Positions 37,950 through 48,186 of a stretch of 64,000 bases of DNA are shown piece by piece. Position 1 is the first letter of the stretch. Each line of letters begins with the position of its first letter. Source of the stretch: Leptospira koniambonensis. Lineage in GTDB: Bacteria; Spirochaetota; Leptospiria; Leptospirales; Leptospiraceae. The DNA is taken from assembly GCF_004769555.1 (NCBI RefSeq), contig NZ_RQFY01000007.1, forward strand, positions 299,961 to 363,960, read 5' to 3'. A program made the translations under genes and the position numbers. Below the pieces are notes generated by a model. That model saw only the letters and a list, made by a program, of their open reading frames with translations, was not told the origin of the DNA and searched no databases.

Positions 37950-40469
37950 TCAGACCTCGAAAGGAAGCCCCACGTAAAATATAGTATTTCCAGGAGAAGA
38001 ATCAAACCAGATCCTTCCCTTATGTTTTTCTACAATTCGCTTTGCTATATCCAAACCTAAACCGGAACCTTCTCCCAAAGGTTTGGTTGTAAAGAATGCA
38101 TCGAATACTTGGTCTTGCACTTCTGCTGGGATCCCAGGTCCTTTGTCTTGGATAGAAACTACTACTTCATTATCCTGTAATGCAGCGTTGATCCCTATGG
38201 AACCTTTATATGACATTGCCTGGACGGAATTCATGATCAAATTTGTCCATAGATGCATTAAATCATCCGGGAAACCCAAAAATTCCGGGATACCATCTAA
38301 GTTAGTCGAAACCTCTACACCATGTTTGAACAGATTTTGGTAAAGTGTCAGAACAGTATCTATATTTTCTTTTAAGGAAAATTTTCTCTTCTTATGAGAA
38401 GACTCGAAATGTGCAAAACTTCTGAGTGCATATACAATTTTTGCGGAACGTTCTACTGCGGTTTTGATCGTATCCACACATTGTTCTGGTCCCAAAAGAT
38501 TTAAAAAGAAGGGTAGAAGTTCTCTTGTATTCTGATTTTTTAATATTTGTTCAAAATTTTTCCAAGAAGAAGCAATTCCGAAATCTACAAAAAGATCTGC
38601 AGTTTCCTCAGGGAAAAGAATATCTGCTGATTTCATTTCCGTTTTGACCTCTGCAAGAACCCTTCTTCTTTCCAGGCCGATCAATATTTCTTTGGAAGAA
38701 ACTCCTAAAGAGATCAGTTCTTTGTAGGAATTCCAATCCCTATCTGATAAAGAAGAGAGAAGTGGAAGAATAGAACGTAAATCCGTTCTGATCTTTTCTA
38801 AATAGGAAAGAATATTAAAACCCGCTGCTTGGATTGCGCCTATGGGATTATTGATCTCATGGGCTATCCCTGCGGCTAATTGTCCTAGATCCGCAAGTTT
38901 AGATGCCTGGATCAGTTTTGCTTGGGTCCTTTTTAGATTTTGAAGAGCATCTTCCAGATCGAATTTTTGAGATTCAATGATCTCTTTTTGGGCTAAAATT
39001 TCTTCATTCGCTCTTTGTAATGTTTCTATTCTAAATTCTGCTTCTTTTAGGCCTGTAGCATCTGTCCCGGTAGAGATCACATATTGCAAATGACCGTTTC
39101 TATCTCTGACTTCTTTATGCTCCCAGAGAGTTCTTCTTGATTTTCCGTCTTTGGTCCTGAGAAGTACACTTGTATGTTTCGGGAACTTCTTCTTTGCAAA
39201 ACGTTGCTCAAAAACTTTTGCGATTGTTTTACTTTCTTCTGCAAATAGTTCAGTTTCCCAAAATACTTTCCCTTCTAACTCCATCAAATCGAATCCTGTG
39301 GTTTGTAAACAGGCTTTATTCAATAAAATTAATTTGCCGTCTCCATCCAAAACTAAAAACAGGATGCTAGTTGAATCTAGAATACTCTGAAGAATATCCC
39401 TTCTTTCAGAAAGTTTTCTTTCGGAGATTGCCCTTTGGGTCACATCTCTTAATACTACAATTGTGATATGAGAGCCTTCTGCTCTTTGGGACCGAACGGA
39501 AACATCATAATATTTTCCATGATTCGTTTTCCATTCTGTGCTTGTTTTTTTATTGGTACGGCATTCTTCTACAAGAATCCCCAGGTCCGGAAGAAATTCG
39601 GATAGTTTGGAATCCTGCCTTAATCTTGCCGACCCAAGCAAATTTAAAGCGGAAACATTTGCATCCAAAAGAAAACCGGAAGAGTTCATTACAAAAACTG
39701 CATCTTGTATATATTCGAATACTTGGTTCCTTGCTAATGGGATCAGATTTAAGATCCTAAAATAGAAAAGACCGTACATCCAAACGATCAATGCAAAACT
39801 TGCAGTTAAAGGGAAAATGTCCAGCTTAGGATGGATGAAAGGGATAAAACCCCCCGCAGTCATGACCTGGCTTCCGAATGGAAGAGAGATCCCGATCATA
39901 AAAACTAAACATCTTATTCTGTGGAATGCTCTTTGAGACCAAGCACCATATATTAAAATTATAATACACAGAGTGAATATGGAAATTGAATTGATTACAT
40001 AGACCTGCATCCAAGGTCCGTATTCATAGATCAATGCAAGCCAAGGAGCGGACGGGTCGAATCTATACGAAGGGCGGATCCATTCTTCTGGTCCGAACCA
40101 AACCGCGATTTCGGTGCAGATAGGAATGAATGAAAAAAGAATAATGCTGATCGGATGAATGAATCTATTTAAATTCGCTACTCTTAAGCAGAGGAAAAGT
40201 AGGGAAGCGATTAGAAGATCCGGACCTATAAATTGAAAATTATCCCAAAAGATAATGTGTTCAGGTCTTGTGCTGACTATCTCCCAAAAATATCCGAAGC
40301 TATAAAGAACGATTCCAAGACATACCAGAATGAATTCTGGAGCACCTGAGGTTTGTCTGCTTTTGAATCCTGCTCTAAGAGAGAGAACGGAAAGAAATAG
40401 GCTGATTAACGGAAGGATCGCGTAAGGAGTCCATTTAAACCAGGATAAAGATTGGACTTCCGTTCCCAT
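37950..40469 (-). CDS. Membrane PAS histidine kinase
   Basis: An 839-aa kinase: seven-TM N-terminal module (about 1-235, the 7TM histidine-kinase sensor type), two PAS domains (about 240-465), a coiled coil, HisKA H-box AGIAHEINNPIGAI (about 520), a long extra helical region of about 130 residues not usual between H-box and ATPase, and HATPase (about 720-835) with DKGPGI and GSGLGLDI. Immediately upstream of the MHYT kinase, so probably the same transcript. Confidence 0.86.
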   Translation of the reverse strand: MGTEVQSLSWFKWTPYAILPLISLFLSVLSLRAGFKSRQTSGAPEFILVCLGIVLYSFGYFWEIVSTRPEHIIFWDNFQFIGPDLLIASLLFLCLRVANLNRFIHPISIILFSFIPICTEIAVWFGPEEWIRPSYRFDPSAPWLALIYEYGPWMQVYVINSISIFTLCIIILIYGAWSQRAFHRIRCLVFMIGISLPFGSQVMTAGGFIPFIHPKLDIFPLTASFALIVWMYGLFYFRILNLIPLARNQVFEYIQDAVFVMNSSGFLLDANVSALNLLGSARLRQDSKLSEFLPDLGILVEECRTNKKTSTEWKTNHGKYYDVSVRSQRAEGSHITIVVLRDVTQRAISERKLSERRDILQSILDSTSILFLVLDGDGKLILLNKACLQTTGFDLMELEGKVFWETELFAEESKTIAKVFEQRFAKKKFPKHTSVLLRTKDGKSRRTLWEHKEVRDRNGHLQYVISTGTDATGLKEAEFRIETLQRANEEILAQKEIIESQKFDLEDALQNLKRTQAKLIQASKLADLGQLAAGIAHEINNPIGAIQAAGFNILSYLEKIRTDLRSILPLLSSLSDRDWNSYKELISLGVSSKEILIGLERRRVLAEVKTEMKSADILFPEETADLFVDFGIASSWKNFEQILKNQNTRELLPFFLNLLGPEQCVDTIKTAVERSAKIVYALRSFAHFESSHKKRKFSLKENIDTVLTLYQNLFKHGVEVSTNLDGIPEFLGFPDDLMHLWTNLIMNSVQAMSYKGSIGINAALQDNEVVVSIQDKGPGIPAEVQDQVFDAFFTTKPLGEGSGLGLDIAKRIVEKHKGRIWFDSSPGNTIFYVGLPFEV

Positions 40470-40613
40470 GCAAACTAATTTTGAACGCCACCCCTTCGGC
40501 TCAAGGAGAAAGTTTCTAAGCTTAAAATATAAGACGTATTAGCCGGTTCTATCCAATCTTTGAAGAGTAAATTTATCTCTTAAGTAAAGAAATTATAGAG
40601 TTTATTATGTATT

Positions 40614-43070
40614 TCAGTTACGAAAACCGACCGCGGTTCCGACTTTTTCTCCCAAGGTAAAGAAGAAGGAAGCACCTTCTCCTAGTTTACCTTCTGCCCA
40701 AACCGAACCCTTATATCGCGTGACGATCCTATGTACGATCGCAAGGCCCACTCCTGTGCCTGAAAATTCATCCTGTCTATGCAATCTTTGGAATACACCG
40801 AAAAGTCGATTGTAATATTTCATATCGAAACCGGCTCCATTGTCTTTTACGAAGAATGTTTTACCTTTTTCTGTATTCGTGACTCCTATCTCCACCTTAG
40901 GTCTTTCTTTTTTGGCGGAATATTTTACCGCATTGGAGATCAGGTTTTGGAATACATAAGACATCATATCTCTGTCTGTAGTTACTTTTGCAAGTGGATG
41001 AATTATAATTTCAGCGTTATGTTCTGTTTGGTCCTTGATCAGACTTACCACATTTTCGGCAACTTCTGTAAGATCAAAGGTGGAGTCCTTCAGTTCCTTT
41101 TTCCCTACTTTAGAAAATTCTAATAGGTTATCGATTAGATTTTCCATTCTTTTTGTTGAGTCTATAAGAACATTTAGGAATCGGACCCCTTCCGGATCCA
41201 GAACAGCACTATGATCTTCTAAGATCATTTGGGTATACCCTTGGATTGCTCTCAATGGTGCCCTTAAATCATGGGAAACAGAATAGGAGAATGCTTCTAA
41301 CTCAGCGTTTGCAAATTCCAATTCGAAATTTTTCTGTTCTAATGTTTCTAAATTTTTCTTTCTATCTTCTGCAATTGCGAGAAGAGATTTCACTCTCACG
41401 ATCAATTCTTCAGGATGGAAGGGTTTACATAAATACTCGTCCGCCTTTGCTTCCCAACCTTTTAACATTGCCTCTCTATGAGTTAATGCAGTTAGAAGTA
41501 CCACAATAGTTTTTGAAATTTTAGGATCTGCTTTGATCTCTTTACAAAGCTGAACTCCATCCATTTCAGGCATCATCACATCCGAAAGGACCAGATCGGG
41601 GTCCCAGGAATAAACTAATTTTAGACCTTCTTTTCCGTTTTCAGCGGATCTTACCTGGCAGAAAGGAGAGAGAATGGAATAAATATAACTAGAAAGATCT
41701 TCGTTGTCTTCGCAGATCAAAACTTTCGGTTTGTCCGAAATATCCGCATTTTCTTTATTAGAAATTTCTAAACTAGAAAATTGGGTAGAATGGGAGGAAA
41801 TTTTGGAAGAAGGATCTTTCTCCGCTGACTCTGCTTTTTGTGTCGGAATTTTAACACTAAATTTACTTCCTGAGTTTAGCTTGCTAGTAACTTCTACAGA
41901 ACCGCCTAAAAGTTCTGAAAAATCTTTTACCATTGCAAGTCCGAGCCCTGTTCCACCGTATCTTCTGGTAGATGAACCTTCTGCTTGTTGGAATTTTTTG
42001 AAAATAATTTTCTGATCTTCTTCCGAGATCCCAATCCCAGAATCCTGAACAGAAAGAAGAAGTTGATCTTTAGAATAAGTTAAGGTAACGGAGATGTTTC
42101 CATCTTTAGGGGTGAATTTTAATGCGTTGGAAAGAAGGTTAAAAAAGATTCTCTCGAATAAATAACGATCGATCAAAACATTTAGATCTGGAGAAGTAAA
42201 TTCCTTTCGGATTTGGATATTCTTTTCCAAAGCACTAGGCTCGAAGTCTTTTAAGATGGTATCGACCAGATTGCAGATATTCGTAGGCTCAAGTTCTACT
42301 TTCATTTTACCAGCTTCAAATTTAGAAAAATCTAATAGACTATTCACCATCTGAAGAAGTCTGACTGAATTATTATGAACTGTTCCCAACATCTGAATAT
42401 TATTGGAAGAAAGGTTAGAACCTTTATCGGAAAGAATAGATTCGACAGGGGCTAAGATCAAACTAAGAGGAGTTCTAAGCTCGTGGGAAATATTTGCAAA
42501 AAATTCGTTTTTGATCTTCTCAGTTTCTCTCAAACTTTTATTTGCAGACTGTAATTCCTGAGAACGTCGGATAATCTCTGTTTCCATCTCTTCTGTTCTA
42601 GAACGAAGAGCTTCAGTCATCTCAGTTTGTTGATCTCCTTTTTGTTTCAGAAGAACAAACTCAGTGATGTCTTCCGCCTTATGGATGATACATTCTACCT
42701 TTCCTTTTTTATTAAAAACTGGAGAATTTAAAGGACTCCAATACTTTACGGCAAAACCTCCACCTTCTTCTTCCGGAAGTTGGATATCATATTTTTGCAC
42801 AGCCATGGTGTCCGGAGCTTTTGTTTCCAAAACGCGAAGAAGAGAACTATGGAGATTACTCACACCTGTCGCTTCCGGATCGTCAGGATTATCCGGAAAA
42901 ACATCGAAAATGCCTCTGCCTAAAATTTTATCTCTCTCGGTTCGAGTGGCATTGAGATATCCATCGCTTACTGCAATGATTTTGAGCTCTGGAGAAAGTA
43001 CCAGATACAAACCTGGAATAGATTCGAAAAGAAGACGAAAATCAGGGCTGTGAGAGGAAGAATGATCCAT
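40614..43070 (-). CDS. PAS hybrid kinase with two kinase cores and an internal REC
   Basis: An 818-aa cytoplasmic protein: PAS (about 10-130), HisKA with SHELRTP (about 195), HATPase (about 300-405), REC (about 455-570; [12 protein letters not shown]), coiled coil, a second HisKA with VSHDLRAP (about 610), and a second HATPase (about 700-805). It carries no TM segment. It is the last gene before the cassette array. Confidence 0.88.
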   Translation of the reverse strand: MDHSSSHSPDFRLLFESIPGLYLVLSPELKIIAVSDGYLNATRTERDKILGRGIFDVFPDNPDDPEATGVSNLHSSLLRVLETKAPDTMAVQKYDIQLPEEEGGGFAVKYWSPLNSPVFNKKGKVECIIHKAEDITEFVLLKQKGDQQTEMTEALRSRTEEMETEIIRRSQELQSANKSLRETEKIKNEFFANISHELRTPLSLILAPVESILSDKGSNLSSNNIQMLGTVHNNSVRLLQMVNSLLDFSKFEAGKMKVELEPTNICNLVDTILKDFEPSALEKNIQIRKEFTSPDLNVLIDRYLFERIFFNLLSNALKFTPKDGNISVTLTYSKDQLLLSVQDSGIGISEEDQKIIFKKFQQAEGSSTRRYGGTGLGLAMVKDFSELLGGSVEVTSKLNSGSKFSVKIPTQKAESAEKDPSSKISSHSTQFSSLEISNKENADISDKPKVLICEDNEDLSSYIYSILSPFCQVRSAENGKEGLKLVYSWDPDLVLSDVMMPEMDGVQLCKEIKADPKISKTIVVLLTALTHREAMLKGWEAKADEYLCKPFHPEELIVRVKSLLAIAEDRKKNLETLEQKNFELEFANAELEAFSYSVSHDLRAPLRAIQGYTQMILEDHSAVLDPEGVRFLNVLIDSTKRMENLIDNLLEFSKVGKKELKDSTFDLTEVAENVVSLIKDQTEHNAEIIIHPLAKVTTDRDMMSYVFQNLISNAVKYSAKKERPKVEIGVTNTEKGKTFFVKDNGAGFDMKYYNRLFGVFQRLHRQDEFSGTGVGLAIVHRIVTRYKGSVWAEGKLGEGASFFFTLGEKVGTAVGFRN

Positions 43071-43585
43071 CTAGTTTGCCTAATATAGAAATGAAAGATC
43101 CGAAAATAAACGAATTCATTTCAAAATTAAAGAATACGGATAAAATAGAATATCTAATTTCCTAAAAAATTCCATTAGAATCTGTTCAGTTTTTAAAGGA
43201 CTCTGACAGTTTTGTCATGCCATAATTGTCCTTTGAGTGATGGGGCCTCGAATATATTTCCAAAAAAATTCCAACAACACATGTTAAACGATGCCTAGTC
43301 TTGTTGGACCTCCTAGAAAATTTTTATCATCTTTGATCAATAAATTTGTCCTGAACAAACGCATAACGGATAATTTAAGAGTAACATTCCTGGAATTTTG
43401 GAATTTGCTGGCAGTAAGTCGAAACGCGAGTAAAAAAGGCAAAATTCTACCAGAAACGTCAAATGAGGACCGGCGATTTCTTTTTTATTAGATTTTTTTG
43501 CTTCAGTGTGACTGAAGGGGCGGAGCTATATTCTGAATCCAAAATAAATTACTATACACATATTTAGTATTTTTTTAAAGGTAGC
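43071..43585. other. Boundary region between chromosome and cassette array
   Basis: A 515-bp AT-rich gap. An ORF at 43291-43491 is not convincing. No attC-like site, integrase or tRNA is seen. GTTAAAC at 43283 resembles the R-box consensus GTTRRRY, but no second integrase-binding site is evident. It presumably contains the promoter of the kinase at 43070 and possibly of the first array genes. Confidence 0.5.
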
Positions 43586-43804
43586 ATGTTGCTTAATCAC
43601 GATGAAATATTAATGAAATTCCCAAATTGGGAATTCAACGTACGAGAAATCAGTAACAATTATTATCGTGCTTCTGGATTACGAAACTCAGGAAATATAG
43701 TTTCCTGCGATGGGACCGAATACGAAGAAATAATTTCCAAATGTTTAAAAATGGCAGAAGAAATTGAATTACAGATTTCGGAAAAACTAAATGAGAAGCA
43801 GTAA
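43586..43804 (+). CDS. Small hypothetical protein, paralogue of the cassette 4 product
   Basis: A 72-aa acidic protein. It shares the pattern NWEF....N.Y..A..R..GN.VS..G.E.E..I.KCL...E.IE.QI with the protein at 45912-46214, so the two are paralogues. It lies before the first recognised attC, together with the B-box-like gene at 43847, and may be a gene of cassette 1 whose own start is not marked. Unknown function. Confidence 0.55.
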   Translation: MLLNHDEILMKFPNWEFNVREISNNYYRASGLRNSGNIVSCDGTEYEEIISKCLKMAEEIELQISEKLNEKQ

Positions 43805-43846
43805 ATTGGATAGCAAAAATATCTTAAAATAGGAAGGAGATTTAGA

Positions 43847-44209
43847 ATGAAATGTTATTCACACAATGAACAGGATGCAATTGCAATTTGTAAACATTGC
43901 AACAAAGCTTTGTGTTCAATCTGCGCTGTCGATACTGGATTAGGAATTTCCTGCCATGGATTGTGCGAGCAAGAAGTTAAGTTTTACGGCGAATTATTAA
44001 ATAAAAGTAAGAAAACATATGCAACTACTGCCGGGACTTTTAAGAGAAGTTCTCTGATCTATCTACTACTTGGAATTGTTTTTTTAGGATTTGGATTTTT
44101 GAATCTTTCCAATGGGGTCGCTATACTTATGATTCCAGCAGGAGTGGTATTCATATTGGGTTCCTATCTTAATTACTCTAGCGGTAATAAATTTCTCAAA
44201 AAGGATTAA
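43847..44209 (+). CDS. B-box-type zinc-finger membrane protein
   Basis: A 120-aa protein starting MKCYSHNEQDAIAICKHCNKALCSICAVDTGLGISC. The Cys/His spacing matches B-box-like zinc ribbons (H/C pairs). Two TM helices follow (about 67-105). AGGAAGGAG before the ATG is a good binding site. It belongs to the unit ending at attC1. Confidence 0.6.
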   Translation: MKCYSHNEQDAIAICKHCNKALCSICAVDTGLGISCHGLCEQEVKFYGELLNKSKKTYATTAGTFKRSSLIYLLLGIVFLGFGFLNLSNGVAILMIPAGVVFILGSYLNYSSGNKFLKKD

Positions 44210-44229
44210 ATTCTAATACGGAGCACTTT

Positions 44230-44291
44230 GCCTAACTGTCGGTGCTCCCGCGTCGCAAACGCAAAATGTCGGAACACCTTGGTCGTTATAC
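44230..44291 (+). other. attC1 (short form)
   Basis: R'' GCCTAAC at 44230-44236 and R' GTTATAC at 44285-44291, 62 bp. Inner arms GGTGCTCCCG/CGGAACACC are present, but the long central region of other sites is missing. Confidence 0.85.
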
Positions 44292-44343
44292 GAAATCCGT
44301 ATATAATTATTGTTATTTAAAAATCTATTGAGGAAAGAGATAA

Positions 44344-44826
44344 ATGAAACTGAAAAATTATACGAAACTTACAGCTATCGGGTTTGCTGGAATATCAATA
44401 TTCGCTTTAAGTTTACCAATGTGGGAAAAGACAGATGAATTCGGACTTTATTTTGCTTTAGGTATAGGTCTTCTTTTTGCATTTTTCTCTTACCTAAAAT
44501 TTAAAGAAGTTAAAGAAATTAGAGAGGAAGAGCAAGCGTTTGCTCCCCCGTTAGATGCGACAGTTGCTGAAAAAATTAAATATTTCAAAAATATGATGTA
44601 TTTGTCCTTTGTCTCTTTTCCTTTTCTCTCCATTGTGATTGCGTGGGATCTTAACAAATTAGAATCTGGGAGCGTAGAACGAGTTAGCATTTGGGCACCT
44701 GTAGCTTTTGTGTATGAGCAATTAGGATATTGGCCTGGGGTTCTTTTTGTGCCGCTATTGGGTATTCTTGTGATCTTTCTTTCTATAAAAAAGATACGCC
44801 AAATGAAATCTGAAGAGAAAGCCTGA
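44344..44826 (+). CDS. Four-TM membrane protein (cassette 2)
   Basis: A 160-aa protein with about four hydrophobic helices (13-30, 36-52, 83-103, 124-148) and charged loops; the C-terminal tail is Lys/Glu-rich. No family recognised. GAGGAAAG precedes the ATG. Confidence 0.55.
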   Translation: MKLKNYTKLTAIGFAGISIFALSLPMWEKTDEFGLYFALGIGLLFAFFSYLKFKEVKEIREEEQAFAPPLDATVAEKIKYFKNMMYLSFVSFPFLSIVIAWDLNKLESGSVERVSIWAPVAFVYEQLGYWPGVLFVPLLGILVIFLSIKKIRQMKSEEKA

Positions 44827-44882
44827 TGCATTTATTTTTAGGAACTGCTTCGGCTAGGTATTTCCAATTAATTACGGACTAC

Positions 44883-45035
44883 GCCTAACTATCGGCTCTG
44901 ACGCGGCGCTACGGGATGCTTCGCACCCTTGCTTGGCCTCCGGCACATTTCGCTTTGTCACTCGCCTTGCAGTAGCAAGTCTCGCGCCAAGTGCTAACGC
45001 ACTCGCGAAACGTCGTCAAGCCTTGGTCGTTAGGC
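44883..45035 (+). other. attC2
   Basis: R'' GCCTAAC 44883-44889, R' GTTAGGC 45029-45035, 153 bp. Different inner arms: GGCTCTGACG against CGTCAAGCC, again with one extra base. Cassette 2 ends pair 13/17. Confidence 0.88.
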
Positions 45036-45103
45036 GCAATGATCTAATCTTCTTTTGAAGTGGATGAAAATATCAAATTAATAAATTTAAAGAGTAAGAA
45101 AGA

Positions 45104-45613
45104 ATGGAGATTAACGCCAAATGGAAATTTAGTCCAGATTACTTTGAACAATTTTGGGCGGATTGGATATTATATAGAAGTAAGTATAGAAAACATGTGA
45201 TGCAATTTAGCTTAGGGTCCCTTTTTCTGGGAATAAGTATTTTAACTATATCATTGTTGATAGCTACTAAGTATTCCTTTCTGGGGCTATTGTTGCTAAC
45301 AAGTGGAATCGGATCATTGATATGGCATTATTTTGATAAGAATCGTTGGTTTCAGATTATGATTAGGGAAAGTGATCTTGACTCTGAGATATTAATTTCT
45401 TTTACCGAAAAGGGTTTAAAGACTCAAGGTAAAACTTCAAACGGCGAGAGTACTTGGGAAGGGATTAAAGATTTTATAATTGCTAAGAATGGTTTCTTCT
45501 TAGTTTTGCAAAGAGGTCTTTCAATCTATGTGCCGCAGTATGCACTATCTGGGGATATGAATTTAATTAAGGAATTTTATCTTGCTGCCTCAGAATCTAA
45601 TAAGATTTCCTGA
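45104..45613 (+). CDS. YcxB-like membrane protein (cassette 3)
   Basis: A 169-aa protein: charged N terminus, two TM helices (about 36-75), then a soluble region with 'F....I...G...S...W..I..FI..K..FFL', the layout of YcxB-like proteins. This is a pattern judgement. Confidence 0.55.
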   Translation: MEINAKWKFSPDYFEQFWADWILYRSKYRKHVMQFSLGSLFLGISILTISLLIATKYSFLGLLLLTSGIGSLIWHYFDKNRWFQIMIRESDLDSEILISFTEKGLKTQGKTSNGESTWEGIKDFIIAKNGFFLVLQRGLSIYVPQYALSGDMNLIKEFYLAASESNKIS

Positions 45614-45648
45614 TTTTAAGGCGCTATTTTCTTAATTTAGATCACTGC

Positions 45649-45787
45649 GCTTAACTATCGGTGCTTCCGCGTCGCTTCAAGATCGCTACGCGACTCTCGC
45701 TCGGGCTGCGCCACATTTGCTTCCGTCACTTTGTTTGCAGAGCAAACTCGGGCCGTTGCAAACGTCGGAACACCTTGGTCGTTATGC
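45649..45787 (+). other. attC3
   Basis: R'' GCTTAAC 45649-45655, R' GTTATGC 45781-45787, 139 bp. Cassette 3 terminal repeat matches 14/16. Confidence 0.9.
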
Positions 45788-45911
45788 GAAATACTGTTAT
45801 AATCTTTCTTAATATTAGCTATGCAATTGATTGGTAATATTATATAGACGCATTAACTTTCTAATTTCCGTTTATTAGTTAAAGCTTCTATCGAAATTGT
45901 AAAATGCCTGA

Positions 45912-46214
45912 ATGAAAATCAATTTAATTATGTTTGTTCATATTTTAAAAGCGCTAAAACACATAGTAAACAAGGACAATCAGGAGTTTCGGAAAAAGAA
46001 TTTAACATATGAAGAATTAAATTTGCTTCTTTCGAAATATTCGAATTGGGAGGTTAAATTCACCGAATGTCGTTCAGGAATGTATCATGGTGCGTGTAAG
46101 AGGGATACTGGAAATGAAGTGTCACACTACGGAAACGAGATTGAGGATTTAATGCAGAAATGTTTAAACTCAATTGAAGATATTGAAATTCAAATCCATA
46201 AACTGCTAAAATAG
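45912..46214 (+). CDS. Small hypothetical protein (cassette 4)
   Basis: A 100-aa protein related along its C-terminal 65 residues to the gene at 43586 (NWEVKFTEC...GNEVSHYGNEIEDLMQKCL). The first 30 residues may be too long; M7 (MFVH...) is another possible start. No function is suggested. Confidence 0.5.
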   Translation: MKINLIMFVHILKALKHIVNKDNQEFRKKNLTYEELNLLLSKYSNWEVKFTECRSGMYHGACKRDTGNEVSHYGNEIEDLMQKCLNSIEDIEIQIHKLLK

Positions 46215-46237
46215 GCTTGTTTTAGCAACAGCACTTC

Positions 46238-46390
46238 GCCTAACTATCGGTGCTTCCGCTACGCTTCGAGATCGCTACGCGACTCTCGCTCGGGCTGCGC
46301 CACATTTCGCTTTGTCACTCGTCTTGCGGAGCAAGCCTCGCGCCAAGTCCTCCGGACTCGCGAAACGTCGGAACACCTTGGTCGTTAGGC
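46238..46390 (+). other. attC4
   Basis: R'' GCCTAAC 46238-46244, R' GTTAGGC 46384-46390, 153 bp. Cassette 4 terminal repeat matches 13/16. Confidence 0.9.
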
Positions 46391-46426
46391 GAAACGATGC
46401 AAAAATTTTTTATTCACAGATAAAGA

Positions 46427-46822
46427 ATGAATAAATGGAAATCATATTCTGAAAAATCATCACATTCTGCAGATTTCGAAATTGCCTACGAGTTTATCGA
46501 TGAATTGGAAGGTGGTCGCAAAACTTTGCCATTTCAAGGATATAGATGTGATTTTGAATATTATCCTATGAATGATCATTCAAGGAGGATCTATATGATT
46601 TGGCCTGAGTTTTATTCGAATGATGGTTCAATATTAACAGATTTAAATGTATCAGTTGATAAGCAAGGTAGAGCAAGTATGTGGATACTTGATCAAACAA
46701 TGAGGGTTTTTCACCAAAATCATCTTAAGGAAGGAACTACGGGATTTCTTGTCGAAGGATCTCGAAGAGTGGCGCAAGTGATAGTTACTAGAATTGTTGG
46801 ACTATTCACAAATCCGGTTTAA
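46427..46822 (+). CDS. Hypothetical protein (cassette 5)
   Basis: A 131-aa soluble protein with mixed alpha/beta pattern. Features: SADFEIAYEFIDELEGGRKTL, then RCDFEYYP and IWPEF. No recognised domain. Cassette-sized gene between attC4 and attC5. Confidence 0.5.
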   Translation: MNKWKSYSEKSSHSADFEIAYEFIDELEGGRKTLPFQGYRCDFEYYPMNDHSRRIYMIWPEFYSNDGSILTDLNVSVDKQGRASMWILDQTMRVFHQNHLKEGTTGFLVEGSRRVAQVIVTRIVGLFTNPV

Positions 46823-46838
46823 TAGGGTGCATCGCATC

Positions 46839-46980
46839 GCCTAACTATCGGTGCTTCCGCTACGTTCGTGGATCGCTAACGCGACCACTCACTCGGGCTA
46901 CGCCACATTTGCTTCTGTCACTTCGTTTGCATGTGCAAACTCGTGCCATTGCAAGCGTCGGAACACCTTGGTCGTTAAGC
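46839..46980 (+). other. attC5
   Basis: R'' GCCTAAC 46839-46845, R' GTTAAGC 46974-46980, 142 bp. Cassette 5 repeat matches 17/19. Confidence 0.9.
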
Positions 46981-47256
46981 GGACATCCGATAAATATCTT
47001 CTTTTTTATTTTAGGATAAAATATTCTTTAGAAAGAGCCGAGCGAAATCTTTCGAATGTTAGGCCGCTCCTGAGATGCTCTGGTGCCGAGTTTTAAAGTT
47101 TCATCTTGATGATTAGATTGCGGTTTGGCGGTAGAAACGGGTCCCGTATTCGGAGCGGAGATTTGGCATCTAAAAGAATGAACTTTATCGAAACGGCAAT
47201 TTACCGAATAATAGAAATACAACTATTTGGAATGCACCGTATTTGGATCGGACGTC
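46975..47256 (+). other. ORF-less cassette 6 (family A)
   Basis: About 280 bp without a convincing ORF. It shares blocks with cassette 19: the start CGGACATCCGATAA, CGTATTCGGAGCGG, GAAACGGCAATTT.CCGA, and the end TGCACCGTATTTGGATCGGACG (in two parts, 47233-47256). A conserved non-coding cassette, function unknown. Confidence 0.6.
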
Positions 47257-47399
47257 GCTTAACTTCCGGTGCCTCCGCGCCGCTCGGGGCTTGCTAACGC
47301 AACCCGCTCGCTTGGGCTTCGCCACATTCGCGTCCGTCACTTCGTTTGCATGAGCAAAGTCGTGCCGTTGCGAACGTCGGAGCACCTCGGTCGTTATGC
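47257..47399 (+). other. attC6
   Basis: R'' GCTTAAC 47257-47263, R' GTTATGC 47393-47399, 143 bp. Arms GGTGCCTCCG/CGGAGCACC co-vary with the common type. Cassette 6 ends pair with small gaps. Confidence 0.88.
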
Positions 47400-47435
47400 G
47401 CCATATGATTAAACTCAAACTAATATCACTGATAA

Positions 47436-47981
47436 ATGAACCATCGGAAATTTGAAATTCTAAATGGGTTGCCCCCGTATGGGCCAATGTATATTTCAAT
47501 TACGGATGATGACAGATCATTTTTTCAAGAAGGATTTGTCGTAAAGTTTATTAAAGACGATGGAACTTTCTGGGTTGGGAATTTTGCAGGTGGATTTTCA
47601 AATTTAAAATGCGTTGTGGAATTTTTCGATACAAACTATATATTGGTGTGTGCACAAGGAATCGTATATATTATAGATCCAAATATCTTAAAGCCCATTG
47701 AAATATTGTTTTCTTCAATAGAATTAATTCTCAAATTTGAAGATCTCCTTATATTACATGATCCTGTAAATGTTTATTTTCTAAATAGCAATTTTGACTA
47801 TTGGGATTCAGGCAGAATTTCTTGGGATGGAATTAAAGAATTACGCATCGAAAATGATATCATCAAGGGTCTTTCTTATGATGCGATGGATTCGATTAAC
47901 GAATGGAAAGAATTTCAGATAGATATTAGGACAAAGGAAATTACTGGCGGCAGCTACCGAATTTACGGCTTTAATGATTGA
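47436..47981 (+). CDS. Hypothetical protein (cassette 7)
   Basis: A 181-aa beta-rich protein. Repeated aromatic strand patterns (FKDDGTFWVGNF, YILVCAQGIVYII, YWDSGRISWDGIKEL) hint at a beta-propeller-like or WD-like fold. No clear family or catalytic residues. Cassette 7 spans 47394-48128. Confidence 0.5.
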   Translation: MNHRKFEILNGLPPYGPMYISITDDDRSFFQEGFVVKFIKDDGTFWVGNFAGGFSNLKCVVEFFDTNYILVCAQGIVYIIDPNILKPIEILFSSIELILKFEDLLILHDPVNVYFLNSNFDYWDSGRISWDGIKELRIENDIIKGLSYDAMDSINEWKEFQIDIRTKEITGGSYRIYGFND

Positions 47982-47995
47982 AAGAATCATACGGC

Positions 47996-48134
47996 GCATA
48001 ACTTACGGTGCCTCCGCAGCGCTTCGAGCTCGCTACGCGACTCTCGCTTGGCCTCCGGCACATTCGCGTCCGTCACTTCGTTTGCATAGCAAACTCGTGC
48101 CGTTGCGAACGTCGGAGCACCTTGGTCGTTATAC
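47996..48134 (+). other. attC7
   Basis: R'' GCATAAC 47996-48002, R' GTTATAC 48128-48134, 139 bp. Cassette 7 terminal repeat matches 17/18, one of the best. Confidence 0.92.
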
Positions 48135-48186
48135 GCAAGGCTGGCAAAATTGACTTTTTCAGAAAAATTGGATAAAATTCTTGATT

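Noticed and set aside
43283..43289. GTTAAAC as an attI core
   Set aside because: Matches the R-box consensus by chance; no neighbouring integrase-binding sites and no pairing to the end of cassette 1.
43291..43491. ORF of 66 codons at the array edge
   Set aside because: No ribosome site, no family pattern, and basic low-complexity composition.
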